DNA from: Tubulanus polymorphus
Lineage: Eukaryota > Nemertea > Palaeonemertea > Tubulaniformes > Tubulanidae
Length of the DNA stretch: 64,000 nucleotides
Direction: 5' to 3'
Assembly: GCF_964204645.1 (NCBI RefSeq)
Contig: NC_134026.1
Location: forward strand, 24,384,650 to 24,448,649
Position 1 is the stretch's first letter, and every line of letters begins with the position of its first letter. A program made the position numbers and the translations under genes. This document shows positions 37,657 to 50,237 of the stretch, piece after piece. The notes under the pieces are model-generated. The model was given only the letters and a program-made list of their open reading frames with translations, did not search any database and was not told where the DNA came from.

Positions 37657-39074
37657 ATGTCGGGTATACGCAATTGGTTTAATGCGGTAATTCTGATCAA
37701 ATGCATCGGAGGTAAATGACAAGACGCCTTTTCTTTTCAGGAAACCCCACATATGAACAAATGTAGCCTACTGCTGTTAACTGTTTGTGTTTATTTCCTC
37801 GCAATTTATGATGTAGATTTGAAATATTTTTACTACACATGTAGTTATTCATGGACGCATTTGTGATGGTGGATCAGTGATTCCGTTCATTCCAGTTAGT
37901 GAAACGAATTACGAATGGTGAGAGGTGAAATTCCATCTCGTATTTTCCCAGCGCCGAAAAAAAACTTATCGATAACAAAATATGGGCATTATTTCATAGG
38001 ACATACGCGAATATACAAGACGATGGACGAAGACCACTGGGATTCATGAAAGGCACCTGGTATTATGACAATCCTTACGACGGACAGCTGTGTGTTCTAG
38101 TGAATAACACGAAAAATAGAAGAATTGAAGTAATGGTAAGTGTGACAGGAACGCGCTGATAAACTTCTTATGATGTGCACGAAGAGGAAGATAGATGTCC
38201 CTGAAGATGAAGAAGGGAAATATTTCCGAAATGCCTGGAAAACAGATTAATTTATATTATCATTTCGTCAATATTGTGGGTTTTGATTACTAAGTGCTGC
38301 CCCTGTTCGGTAAATTGATTAACTAAATTCATGATTTCGGACATGTTATTCTCTCGAAAAATAGTGCATTATTTCTGAGTGTGCGTCATTGTCAGGAAAC
38401 TAATATCTTCACGTTTATTTACGTTCAGGTACAAACTTCTCCACAGTCCAGAATATGGTAAGTTATTTACTTTTAAGTGAACACGGCTTTAATCGTTTGT
38501 TATGTATTATACATATTCTTAAAGCTTGAAACAATATTTCAGCGTAAGAAACAAGATTGACAGCCGCTGTAATCAGGTAACTCATTCCACATTCAATGGC
38601 ACAATAGGTCTTTTACGTTAATTCATAAATTGTCGAAAAATATTTTTCAGGAAATCGTATCATGTCTTCAGGCCCCGGATAATACGCCATCGACCATATA
38701 CGAATTTTATTGCGACGCTGAATGCTCACAAACAGACGTGAATTTTTGGTATCGTTTCACTGTATCCGACCCGGCAGGTTGTATCTTATGAGAAAATACA
38801 TCGTTGTCAACGTTTGTATTCCAGCGCTGACACTGATAATATAATAATTTTCATTGCAGCGAATGACCCGAATGATTGGTGCCTCGACCGAAATTCGGAC
38901 GAATTTCCCGAATCGCTGTTTGTGTTACCATATGTGCCCTCTCCGAAGCCAACTCACAGATCAAATTTTAATTCGTCGCCCAAAATCCATTCGTCGAATT
39001 GCGTTGTATCATCATCTTCTGCCTTACTAATTGTGCTGAATTTTTTAGATATCAAAAGATATGTATATCGATAA
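37657..39074 (+). CDS. Unrecognised secretory or membrane protein, seven exons
   Basis: Exons 37657-37711, 37845-37917, 38000-38135, 38429-38457, 38543-38576, 38651-38777 and 38860-39074 give 222 residues with all phases closing, and an AATAAA at 39092-39097 follows 18 bases after the stop. The short first exon encodes a hydrophobic start (WFNAVILIKCIGG) suited to a signal peptide. The middle holds scattered cysteines (GRICDGG, GQLCVLVNN, DSRCNQ, FYCDAECSQ) and an N-glycosylation sequon (NNT), consistent with a disulphide-bonded extracellular domain. Near the C-terminus SSSSALLIVLNFLDI could be a membrane segment or processed anchor, followed by a basic KRYVYR. No family is recognised. It starts about 500 bp from the divergently transcribed PAN-like gene, so the two may share regulation. 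Confidence 0.6.
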
Positions 39075-40089
39075 ACTGTTCTTAAATTCCAAATAAATCT
39101 CAGTGAGTTAGTTACTCTTGGTACATTAAAAATTCAACCAACTGACAGAAAAAACTTCCTTTAGCTTATGCATGGTAACGACCTGACATACTCATCCCAA
39201 CAGGATATCGACTATTACACGCGCCATTAAATGTGTAATTAACATGAAATGTACCGCTATCTCCATCATGTAACACATTGCAGCGACATTTTACGGGTAT
39301 TTCGTAACTTTTATTTGGTCATGGACCCTTAAAACGATTCACGTAGTAAAAAGGTTTTATTTTTCTGCGGCAAAAAGGTCTGGTGTCTGCCAGCCAACCT
39401 GAGTTCCCACAGTGTTCGTACAAGTGGTTTCGGGTCACTGGTGAGGTCAACGTTTCTGATATTCTGAATTTGGATGTCAAAACAAATTAAATTTGAGTAA
39501 CGAGTTTTTTCTGAACTTCAAAAACTCCATCCATGAAAAATGAGGCCACAACGTGATAGAAAGCATAATCCAAAATTCAGAAATTTGAATCGACTTTTCG
39601 AGAATTTGTTTCTATATTTATTTACAAGATTAGTTATTTACATAAATACTGAGGATATATTCACAAACCGAACACACGTTTACTGCTTTTTGTACTGCTT
39701 GCAGTACTATAATTGAGATACTAATGTTCCCTTTATCTTAATTAATGATAATTAAGAGCACCGGTAGAATAGTCTGACTCACGCGATACTCGTTGTAAAT
39801 CACCGGTCCCGGCGCTGATAACTTTATCCATGGTTTCAACGTGGTATTTCGCTATCTTCGACATTTCGCTAACTCGCCATCAAATATCGACGCATACGTT
39901 TTCTTATATAAAAGGTCAACTCGAAAGTTCCAATGGTATTATCTCGCTCAGGTGAATCATTGGTGAATGAAGGGAAAACGCGACGCAGGTGCGACCTTTT
40001 CAAATATCTACGATAACGGGATCTGATGGGCAAAACGGATTCATCAGATGACGTTATATATGAAACGAATTTGGCTCTCAATTAGCCGA
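39075..40089. other. Spacer between tail-to-tail genes
   Basis: Contains the AATAAA of the preceding gene (39092-39097) and the presumed 3' UTR of the Tbx1/10 gene on the minus strand (a minus-strand AATAAA falls at 39617-39622). No other feature seen. Confidence 0.4.
39092..39097 (+). terminator. Polyadenylation signal of the seven-exon secretory gene
   Basis: AATAAA 18 bases after the TAA stop at 39072-39074; supports the choice of last exon. Confidence 0.55.
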
Positions 40090-43000
40090 TCAAGTGGTCT
40101 TTCCTAGGCAAGACGATACATTTTCGTACGCACAGTTGTATCGGTCTTGAGTTTGGTAGAACCCCTTTAAGTTGTGCGTATAAACCGGGTAATCAGAGGT
40201 CAGCGAGTAAGGGGTCGGGCGATGTTTCACCGCAGCGTTCATATAGTAGTCACCGTAGGCGGCCATAGCGGACATAGGATAATCATAGGCCGAGTATATT
40301 TGTGCCGGAGTAGCTGTCGGGTAAAGCAACGAGTTATCCACGAGACATTCTGGAGATGCTGAAAAGATCAAAGATGGAATTAGTCACACTTAAGATTGCA
40401 ACTTATTGGAATGTTACTCCAAGTTTAGCAGTTGACAATTACCTGAATCTTTACGCGGTCTTTTGCTACGGCTTTGTTGTTGTTGTAGTAACGGTACTTG
40501 CAGTGAGCTTGGACGTTGGTGATTCCTGACTCGTAGTCCGGGGTGAGATAGAATGTCCATCACCACACTTGAAATAAACGAATCAATCTTATTCATTCCA
40601 AGCTAATGATTTTACTGAGTAAACAATCGTAAATCGTGTCTTACCAGTCTCCGGGTTCACAGTCACGAAATCCTTTGGCGAACGGATTACTCGCAATTTT
40701 CAACTGTGTTATCTAGAATCAGAAATCAAAGAAAATACATTTTAATTGATTTATGTACCATCACTTCGCACTTTTTTTCACGTGAATTTATTGTATTCTG
40801 GTAACCACTTGTGAAATGAATGACCCGTTTAATTGTTAGAGCATTGATTTAGTATAATAATTTGTTTCAATAGAGATATGTTTTTTTTAGGTTATGGAAT
40901 TTCAACTTGGTTATTTCCGTTATCTCGCACGGATCTTGTATAATCAACTGTTTGCATACACTTGCTGTTTTGAGCTATTTTTTTGTGAACCGAATCAGTT
41001 GGGCGCATGTACATAGGAAACAATCTACACCGTGTTGACAGGCAACTTCTCATTTAGCGCGGATAACCTTACTCGAAACCCGCAAATACACCCTCGCGGT
41101 TATCTTGTACTAATTAAAACGTTACCGGCGAAAAACCTTTGAAAACATTTGGCTTGAATGAAAATCCGCCGGCCGGCCGCGATAATTGACTAGGGGGAGG
41201 GGGAAAGACGGGGCATGAGCACGGCAGATAATCGCTTGGAGAATTTGGCAGACGCTCGCACACGAGAAGTGTTGAAATGACGAAATATGTGCCGTAATCA
41301 ACGTACGAACGACCAACACGTGTTGTAAACACTAATCGCGCACCTGACACCGGAATCTGTCTCAAACAATTTAACCAAAAAATTGTGATAGAAAGCTTGG
41401 AAAATTTCTCGTTTTGAAAAAAAGAATTCCAGGGCGGAATCAGTGTAGTCTTAACGAGCGGATTCATATTTATAGAACAACCAGTCTACCCCTCTAATCT
41501 AACTATGTGAATAACCAGCTAATGACGTTTTTGACGTGGATATCAAAACAACAAGATTGTCATGATATGCGAAAAAAACTAACCCTGTGATTCTGATATG
41601 CGGTCACTGCTATGAACGCTGTTTCGGGAAAAACAAACGTCTTAAAGCATTCAAGCCTGGACACGTCCTCGGATTTGCCATTGACGTAGATCACGTGAAA
41701 CCGCGGTTGATATTTATGCATCGAATTCAGAATAATCTGAAATTAAATGAAAAATAGTAATTTCTCTATTGACCTAGAACGAGCAGACCTTAATCCGCTG
41801 ACGGCATTCTTACATGGCCATTGTCGTCCATTTGGTTGTTTGTCAGTTTCAATTTATCGAACGCTACGATTTGCTTGGCCCATTGGGCACCGGTACTCGG
41901 TGAATCCTGATGTACGTGCATCCGGCTAGGCATGTGTGGGTCAGCTTTACCGGCCACTACCCAGCTAGACGTATGAAACGAATATCGATATCTTTTGTCA
42001 TCAACAGGCAGAAAATCCATGATCAACATATAACTCGATGTTGGGTCCAAACCGAACAATCTGGTCTGAAATGTCGGGAACATTCTCCTGGAAAACATAT
42101 AACAGAACATACCGTATTGTAACAAAATCTACGTCAGGTTCTTCCAATCACAAAACCAATTTTTTTCCAAAAACTGGGAGAATCAAGGGCGTCTCGTTAT
42201 GGCTCCTAAATAACTCAACTTTATGAAAACTACCAAAAACGGCTAGTGAATGGAAAAGTGTCAGTGATGGGAATCGGCTTCGAATTTGCCAAAATATTTC
42301 CAATGATTATTTCAGAAATTTGCAGAAATTGGGATGACCACGCGGAATCTTATGACCATTCGTGGTTTTAACATATCAGAAATATACGTTTATACAGGTT
42401 ACGCTGAGTGCAGATGAACAGACGATGTTTATCTTGTATTAGCACTTTATTAGAATCATTCGCACGTCAGGTGAATTTTAGATAACAACGGTATGGTCTT
42501 TATTACAAGTTTCCGACACCGTAATTTCTGAGTATACAAATTGTTTGCGCAGCAGAATTAGTTAGCTTAGAATGTACATATACACTTTTACGTCAGATCA
42601 ACATAAAAAATATTTACGGTCCCTATAATTCGAGGGTGAGAGTTTGAATCGTGCTGGAATAATCGGTCATCATTATATAGCATTATGGTGATTTTCCCCG
42701 TTTACTACGAATAATTGCTAGTAGATTTTAAGAAGCAACGGTTTTATGAAGTTGAAGAAATATTTTTTTCATTAAGTGTCATACACGCTCGGAAGTTAAT
42801 ATAATGAATGAAATCCTCACCTTCCAGCTTTAGTAACGATCATTTCCGTTCCAAGCTCATTGAATTCGTCCCACAGCGCTTTTGCCTCCAGTTTGGCGGT
42901 GACGTTCAGCAATTTAGGATGCAACGGTTTCTTCACGCCATCATTACTTGTCTGTAGCAGGGAATCTTCTGGGTTGCGTGACTTACCGCGTAGAACGGCC

Positions 43001-44053
43001 TCAAAATTTGCGTCGAACATGTTCCCCGATCCTCTTCCATTCAACATACACGCTATAGAAAATATACATATTATTTGAGGGATTCTCAAGGATAGTTTTA
43101 CAAATATTTATCATTAAATAAGATATCCATCGTCCAACTTTTGTGACAAGTTTCCCCAGTCTGATCGTGGACTCTAAAACGAAGTCCATGGTCTGATATT
43201 ATCATCCACGCGCTCTAGCGATATCTGAGAAGTTACGTGATGCGCCTAGCAACATTTTAAATAGAACGACCACAAAACACGATACCGATCTACGGCATGG
43301 ACGCTTGGACATAAACCATTCGCAACGCCAATAAAGATCTCATTAACGACCGATTACAAAGCAGTGAGAAATACGCCATAGCTAATCAGTTTGATAAGTT
43401 CCGGGACATTCCACGCGGACAAGTACTAAATCAAATTTAATTTCTACACTAACTTGACTTACAACGTGTGAAAGAACACCAAAACGGCGCTATTTCTATG
43501 TATCCGAACACACTAATGTCTGCGGCCCGTTAAAAAAATTAATCGGTCCCGATGTAGCAAACGAAGCGACACGTGTTTACTCGCAAAAAACTAATTACTC
43601 AAAACATGTGTGAAGATATGGAGAGTAACCATTTTGAGTTCTCATCGTGTATATTATCACAGGTTTTGTTTGGTCATGTTTGGTAATTCAATATAGATGA
43701 ATTTACATTTGAATCATTAAGCATTAGACAAGATCCATTTTATGTTTTCAATTTGTCAGTTTCCATTTTTCAGATCAACTTCATTTTTATCGATTAATCG
43801 AAATTTACGATATGACGGATTTTTCAAAACGATTAAAACGGAAAAGCCAACGTTAATTTCAAATAAATTTTCATAACCGTCAATTTGTCTATAAAGAGTT
43901 ACTTTGATCACAATCTGAATTTTAAAACTTTAAATATATATAAGTACCTTGATTGTCATTTGTGGCTGGCCAGGACGGCAGCGGATAGTCTTCACATCCA
44001 GACATCAGACTTGCGATGCTGAAAGACGTAGCTCTAGAAGAAAGCGTCTCCAT
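40090..44053 (-). CDS. Tbx1: T-box transcription factor, Tbx1/10 (org-1) subfamily
   Basis: Sequence-specific nuclear transcription factor; Tbx1/10 genes pattern pharyngeal and cardiac/visceral mesoderm. Exons (minus) 43948-44053, 42821-43052, 41814-42087, 41584-41736, 40645-40712, 40443-40567 and 40090-40358 give 408 residues. The N-terminus carries TSFSIASLM (residues 9-17), an EH1-like Groucho-binding motif. The T-box spans about residues 86-275: [99 protein letters not shown] and [13 protein letters not shown]. The [18 protein letters not shown] and GFRDC-E-PGD endings favour Tbx1/10 over Tbx2/3, Tbx20 or Brachyury. After the T-box come a Gln run, a basic KRPRKDS stretch (possible nuclear localisation) and a Tyr-rich tail. 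The exon 6 acceptor is AAG, giving Cys after PGD. Confidence 0.94.
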
Positions 44054-45717
44054 ATCGGTATATTTCAGAAGAAATAAAGCCTCCAATCCAACTCAAACTC
44101 TCTTTTTCGCAAACCAACTGAGATAGATAGAGCTCTTGGCAAATGGTGCTAACGTCGAAAATTAACACGTTATCAGAAAACGTTCGGCAATTTTAAAGTT
44201 TACGACGCGATAATAATACGCTTGACGGAGACGACGATAAAATTTTTCAGTGTTTAACTAAAACGGAGAGGAGAAGCTTGGAAAATAAAAAAGTGCGAAC
44301 AGCAGTTGTTGCAATGTTGCTGATAATCCGTTGTCATCAGTAAATATGCCCGGTAACAAGTGCACCGCAATAACTTCACACAACCGCACAAAAGAAGTAC
44401 TGCCTCCGCAAACTTTCGACCAATCAGCGACTTCGTCATCACCTCAAGGATGATGCATAATAGAACAGGTGCGTTTGAATAGATAAAGCAGGTCGGAGAT
44501 CTCAATCAAGTTGAGAAAGATCAAAGATCACAGATCCGAAATCCTATCATTCATGGTTTTCGTGGACTTCAGAACATTTTTGATTAACTTTTTAAAATAA
44601 TCCAGTGTAAGCCTATTTCAGTAGCTGAATTGAACTAAAGAGTCCAGTAAGGATAATCATAATTTGTAAAGTAGGTCTCGAATCCAACTCTCACGACTTG
44701 AATTATTTTCTAAATTACCAATTCCCAGTAAGGACCTAAAGCTATAAAATCACTTCGGAAAAATCGAATTTTCTTATGTCTTTTCATTAAATAGACGTAC
44801 ATATTTTCATATTCTTCATCGAGAATTTCTCTAGAAAGAACTTTCCGGCTCGTGAAGTAATTTGTTAGGCGCTAATAATGTTGATTACCTTTCGCGCCGA
44901 TCAAGTTGCTAAGCTGTGCACCTTGCATTGAAAACAGGCGCGAATCCGTGCCTGCATTGTATCAAAGATGAATTGAATAGACGTGGAACTTAAAAGTAAC
45001 ATCTTTTTGCCGACGTCGCCGAGATGACCATCGATGAAAGATAAACCGATTTCCAAAGCAAACTGACCACATCGTCTAGAATAACACAGGTGCGTATGGT
45101 TATCTCTGAAACAAAGTAGTGAAGTCCACCACTCTCTCACCGGTTTACTATTTATAACGTCTCGAGTCTAAATTAGCATTTATTCATCTTCAAAAACCAG
45201 TCAAACGCCCAACTAAAATGTAGATATACGTGTACATAGTACTATTCCCGTCCAGTCTGAAACCTTAAATGACGATCTCATAGAGTTTGCTCTGAAAACC
45301 GATCGATACTTCGAAGTCGAGTTAATTTTACTCATCCCATAATTGATCAATTTTCTATTAACTTGAAAAATAAAACGACATCTATTGAAGACTTGCTTGG
45401 ATTTCTTTGGTGGATTATGCACTCTCTTTATGGGTACCTTCTCTTCAGGCTGGTTTACCAGAGTGGGAGACCTGGATCGGTTATTATTACATTGGAAACT
45501 ATTCTTTTATCAATGCATTGTCCTGGTTCCATTGTCCTTGCTGCAGTTCTAATACGTAATAAGTATTTACGGCTCGATAAGGGAGGAAGGAGTTAATAGT
45601 TTCTTCACGGAATCTATGAATGAATTCATTTTCATCTGATGATAAAATGGGACTTAAATAAAATTTCACTTCGTTCTAAATAAAAGATTTTATTTGCGAA
45701 AAATATTTTAACAGAAA
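44054..45717. other. Upstream region of the Tbx1/10 gene
   Basis: No exon recognised. This spacer holds the Tbx1/10 5' UTR and promoter on the minus strand and the 3' UTR of the dehydrogenase at its right edge, with a minus-strand AATAAA at 45689-45694, 24 bases beyond that gene's stop. Short open frames lack splice signals or domains. Confidence 0.4.
45689..45694 (-). terminator. Polyadenylation signal of the dehydrogenase
   Basis: Reverse complement of AATAAA 24 bases beyond the stop codon of the dehydrogenase gene; implies a very short 3' UTR. Confidence 0.55.
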
Positions 45718-47427
45718 TCACCATGGAATTACAGCACCGTTATATTTAAGCAAAAGTCCATTTTGATATTCTGATATTTCAGAAATAACTTTCAATATTC
45801 CAGCCACAGATTCATTTGGGTCCATGCGAGCATTCATCCCTTTTGTAGACTCGGTTCTCACGAAACCGGGATCCACGGTGTTTGCACAGATTCCGAATTT
45901 TTTCAGATCGACACTCAAACTTTTTGTGATGATATTCAAAGCACACTAAAATAAGATGAGTTGGATATATAGCTGAAGTAATGATGGTATACCGGAATGG
46001 AATGTCCAAGTAGGAAAAAATACCCAATATCACTAACTTGTCAAATTAGTCAATTTCACATCAAAATAACATCAAAAGGAACAAACTATTGGTGCAGACA
46101 GTTTAGAAAGCTGTGACTTAGGCCACACAAAGAAATACCCTAGTTCTCAAGAAAGTCAAATGCCGTCCGCGTCATGAAAAAAGTACCTAATAAAAATTAA
46201 AAAGACAAATGCGCACATCCGCATCTTTGTGTGGCCTTATCCTGCATGATATACTGTGCAGATTCTTGATAATTCAATTCCTTAATATTGTGAACAAAAT
46301 AAAAACGAATTTTACATTTTACACATTTTTGTACGCCTTTTTGTAAAATGTGCAAATTCTATATACCGTAAATTTAATAATTTAGCCGGTTATAAAATCA
46401 GTTATTTGTAAACTGTGCAAATTGTTGATAATTGTAAAGAGAAAATAGAATAATAACAGCTGGGAGATTTTTTCCTACCTTTTGTTACAAATATGGACAT
46501 TTTTTTCCCACATTCTTATATCAATCATAGGAAAACTCACCTTGGCCGGTCTTGTAGCGTAATGTCCACCACTACGATTATCACTAATTGATGACGTTAA
46601 TGATGAAATATTAACTATAGCAGCCCTATTACAACCAATAGCTTGATCCTTGTTGCATTCTGCAGCATTCTTTAGTAAAGGCAGGAAAGACTATTGTATG
46701 AATGGAAGCAAAGGAAACATTTAAAAAAAATGACATCATGAGAAGGAAAAAATGTACTCAAGTACACATTTACATTACACATTAACGCAGGTCCAACAGC
46801 GTTCACTTTATAACATTCCATCATTTTTTCGGCTGATATGTCATCTAAAGACATACGAATTAGGACACCGGCATTATTGATCAAAACATTTAATCCAGAA
46901 TCTCCAACAAGGCGAGTTACGTCATTTACACAGCGTTCAATACTTGATTGCACAGTAATATCTAACAATGAAAAATAACTTGTCTTGAGAAGTTAAATGT
47001 CAAAGCAATAGTGATTAATGAGGAATGAGAATATAGCTTACTAACCGCATTGAATAATATGCACATTTTCATTTTTTGAAGCAATACATTTCAGGTCCTG
47101 AAATGTATACGGAAATTTGATTAACAATTACATTTTTAACTGTGGACCGGTATTATTATTTGGCTTATGTTTTAGCTTAATATTCATTTCTGCGTATTAT
47201 TAATCAGGGAGGTCTAGCATGTCTAGAGGTAATGAAATGAATCATTTTTGAAAAAAAAACAAATTTTGATGGAGCCAACTTTTTCTTCTTACAGATGCTT
47301 TATCAGGTTGTCGACACGTAGCAAAAATAAAAGCAGGTCCGGGTTTCTGATTTGACAATTGCTTCACCAGTTCCAAGCCGATTCCTTGACTGGAACCGGT
47401 TACTAAAATTGACTTTCCCGATAGCAT
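45718..47427 (-). CDS. Short-chain dehydrogenase/reductase, C-factor/sniffer-like, with altered catalytic site
   Basis: Exons (minus) 47293-47427, 47046-47097, 46774-46961, 46541-46690 and 45718-45945 give 250 residues, the usual size for this NAD(P)-dependent carbonyl reductase-like family. The Rossmann dinucleotide motif is TGSSQGIG (residues 10-17), followed by CDIT, NNAG (91-94) and NISS, with the catalytic Ser near 154. The active-site motif of relatives, GGxYxYRxSKxALN, here reads GGHYATRPAKCALN: the lysine is kept but the catalytic tyrosine position is Thr (about residue 171) and the Ser before Lys is Ala. The downstream VDPGFVRTE and a full C-terminus are intact. Either this is a diverged, perhaps non-catalytic paralogue, or the preceding Tyr substitutes. 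The exon boundary falls directly after the lysine, so an alternative exon 4 end cannot restore the motif. Confidence 0.88.
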
Positions 47428-48440
47428 GACTGACCGAAAAGTTTTCGATAGGTATATGGTTCTACGACCTTGGAAACACTGTTTCTACTAAGATTCCTAT
47501 CACGGCCCGCAGATCGCAGTGACCGTCAAATGCTGCCCCTTCCTCTCAACGGTGAACATGTGAACTAACTGAACTGCGCAACAGAGTAGACTGGTTGCCG
47601 GTCTCAATTTCAGCACTGCGAATGGTTAGAATCCAATAATAGGCATCAGTCTAAAAGAATTTCGCAATTAAAAGAATTTAGATATGAAATGTATCAAAGT
47701 CAAATCTATCCTTCTTATTCGACAGTGTTCTGATTATATGACGTAAATTGCCGGCGGGGGTGCCTGCATGTCATTTTGCCTGAACTATATTTTTCATATA
47801 AACAATCCGTCCATTAATGAGGGTTCGCCCGTTGTAATGACATTAGTTAACCATTAATTAAGTTACTACACTCGGGGTCAGTCTGCATCGCGGGCACCAC
47901 TTCACACAAAACGATTCAGCGTCGGTTGAATTAATCAGCGTCGGTCCGTGGCATCGATCATATCCGCAAGTTCAACACGCGACGGCGGCCTATAGGGCTT
48001 GAATTCAGAGGAGTTGGGAGTGAAATGCTATCTCACGAAAATAAAGAATATGCAATTTCATATAGGTTATTCCGTCTGAAGGCCTCTAAATTTCTTTATT
48101 GGGTTAGGAGGGTTTTCTCTCCCTCATTAATCGCGGACCCGATCAGCATCCTAAGAACTTTGTCGGAAGCATAATTAAATTGCTCTCCCGGAGATGTGGT
48201 GGTAACTACTGGCAGAGAAAATACTAACTCAAAGAATAGTTAAAACACTATAGTTTATTGTACGAACCAGGATTTGGATGAATCTATACCGGCACCGCAT
48301 TACAAATATCACAATCATTATGAAGCATACATCTAAAATTGAAATTGCTATCTCACTGTGATGTTTATTCGTCCGTATTGAATCCATTATACCATCAGGA
48401 AATTCAACTCTTACGGAATCTTACAACATAAACCAAAACT
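47428..48440. other. Spacer between dehydrogenase and MS4A-like gene
   Basis: Presumed promoter of the dehydrogenase (left) and 3' UTR of the MS4A-like gene (right), both minus strand; AATAAA on the minus strand occurs at 48364-48369 and again near 48254-48259. Nothing else recognised. Confidence 0.4.
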
Positions 48441-49175
48441 TTAATTGCCAGTCTTCGGGGGTAGAGCTTCTGCTCCCATGCTCGTATATGGCGGTGGAGG
48501 TGGATTGTTTTCGAAGTTTGTGTTATCTGTTACAAGGTTGGGCGGTGGGTGATTAACGTGCATTATAACGGGATAATACTGAGCAGGCGCTCGACAAACA
48601 CTATGGCAACAATACGCAGATTCAACAATCGCAACTATCATTTCAAGAACTCCGAACAATAGGAGGATGCTGTCAGAAGCGCGCCCTCCACCATCCCTGT
48701 ACCGATATCTAGCAAAACCCCCAAACAATAGGCTAATGCTAGAGAATACGATGATGAAAAAACAAGCGATAGCTGATACTATACACAATACCAAGCAACC
48801 TATTGTTAAACACCTACTGCCCTTTCGACAAGCTATTCCCAAACTTCCAGCAACCACACACAGAATACCGCCCCAAATTCCATAGCCAATACTTGTCAAT
48901 CCATAAGGGAACGACAGTAAATATACTATGTGCGTTATAAATGTAATTACACCAGTGCATATCTGTAATGATCCCATAATCGTGTGCTCTTTCTCGTGTG
49001 CCTTCACTACATGAGATTGAACTCGAGGTTGAAGCACCTGTACTTGACTTTCGCCCTGCTGGATGATGGTTGTTGGTTCGTGATCGTACATCGGTGGATA
49101 CGGAGGTGGCATAACTGTCACAGATACTGTTTGTATTCCAGCCGTTGTTTCGTTGGGTTGACCTGCTCCAATCAT
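48441..49175 (-). CDS. MS4A/CD20-like four-pass membrane protein with PPxY motifs
   Basis: Single coding exon, 244 residues. An acceptor-like TTTAG about 25 bases upstream of the ATG suggests a separate 5' UTR exon. Four hydrophobic segments are seen near residues 67-90 (IMGSLQICTGVITFITHIVY), 96-115 (IGYGIWGGILCVVAGSLGIA), 121-151 and 166-190, with a short polar first loop, as in the MS4A/CD20 or related tetraspan families. Both tails are predicted cytosolic; the N-tail contains PPPYPPMY and the C-tail PPPPPYTSM, matching PPxY sites for WW-domain ligases of the Nedd4 type. Cysteines cluster at the fourth segment's end (YCCHSVC), which may be palmitoylated. Specific function cannot be read. 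Divergent from the thioredoxin-fold gene. Confidence 0.75.
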   Translation of the reverse strand: MIGAGQPNETTAGIQTVSVTVMPPPYPPMYDHEPTTIIQQGESQVQVLQPRVQSHVVKAHEKEHTIMGSLQICTGVITFITHIVYLLSFPYGLTSIGYGIWGGILCVVAGSLGIACRKGSRCLTIGCLVLCIVSAIACFFIIVFSSISLLFGGFARYRYRDGGGRASDSILLLFGVLEMIVAIVESAYCCHSVCRAPAQYYPVIMHVNHPPPNLVTDNTNFENNPPPPPYTSMGAEALPPKTGN

Positions 49176-50237
49176 GGTGTCGAAACAGGAATTATCTTCC
49201 TAAAACGTAAGCGTATAACCATTCACAAATTTGATACACGTACCAGCATGACGACGAGATGGTATATACAAACCTTACGGTATCACAACCAATGCCTTCG
49301 CATAAAATCGAAGCTAGACTACTTTAACTGGTACTCGCGGAAAATGGATTCACTGTGTAGTTCGAACTGCAGTAATAACTGAAGGCTGATATAATGCATC
49401 AAACCCGTGACTACAGCATTCAATAGATATACCATGCAGTAACCCAATATAATACATAACTCGAAGGGCTAAAGCGTTGCGGCACGATTACGTAGTTTCA
49501 TTTATAACAACAGCGTGCGAGAGGATGCCGTGGGAAGGGAATAATCCGTTAGCCTTTACGGAGGGTTTTAGGAAATATAGAAATTATATGATATCTGAAA
49601 ACTATATCAATCAGCTTGTGGTGATGAACCAGTGACCGGTGAGACTGTACGAATTGCGGACTTTTAAGCGGAATCAGTTTGGCCATGGACACTACTAAAC
49701 GCAGATTAGTCCGTTCCAAAACTCAAAGCGGACCCGGATCAGTGTTTTAGGTCTGTCCAAAATTGAACTGATCTACTATAAAGGAGATTGGGACGGAAGT
49801 GTTCGTGAACGCCTTCCGCTCTGTGGTGGGCATCTCGCCGGGGTTGCTGGATTTCCAAAGTCCAAATTCGGACCGGTCTAATGAAAGAACGTATTGTGAA
49901 CGCACCCTGTCACCATAAACCAGCAGGAATTCGCGGTGACAACTAACAAGTATAGTTCCTTGGACTATCTTAGGCCCAAACACAGCCACACCATCGCCGT
50001 TTACTACGACCCGACGAGATGCCCGGGGCCAAATGCATTTCGAGAACGTTTATTGTTTTTTGAGTGAATTCCGATTAAATACATTAAGTGTGTGGTTAGT
50101 TCAACTGACTCATGATATCTTTCATACGTTTTTTGAATTTCTTTTATCCAGTTCCTTATTGTGGTCGCATTTTATGGAAGATTATGCATTTGGATCAATA
50201 AATCTCGTGATTTGTGATTGAATTGAATGTAAACAAT
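49176..50237. promoter_or_regulatory. Divergent intergenic region of MS4A-like and thioredoxin-fold genes
   Basis: The 1.06-kb gap must hold both promoters. A more GC-rich patch at about 49660-50030 carries a minus-strand open frame (49747-49989, 80 codons) with no recognisable domain and no splice partners; it may be an unannotated short exon or old repeat sequence. No clear TATA box was identified. Confidence 0.4.
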
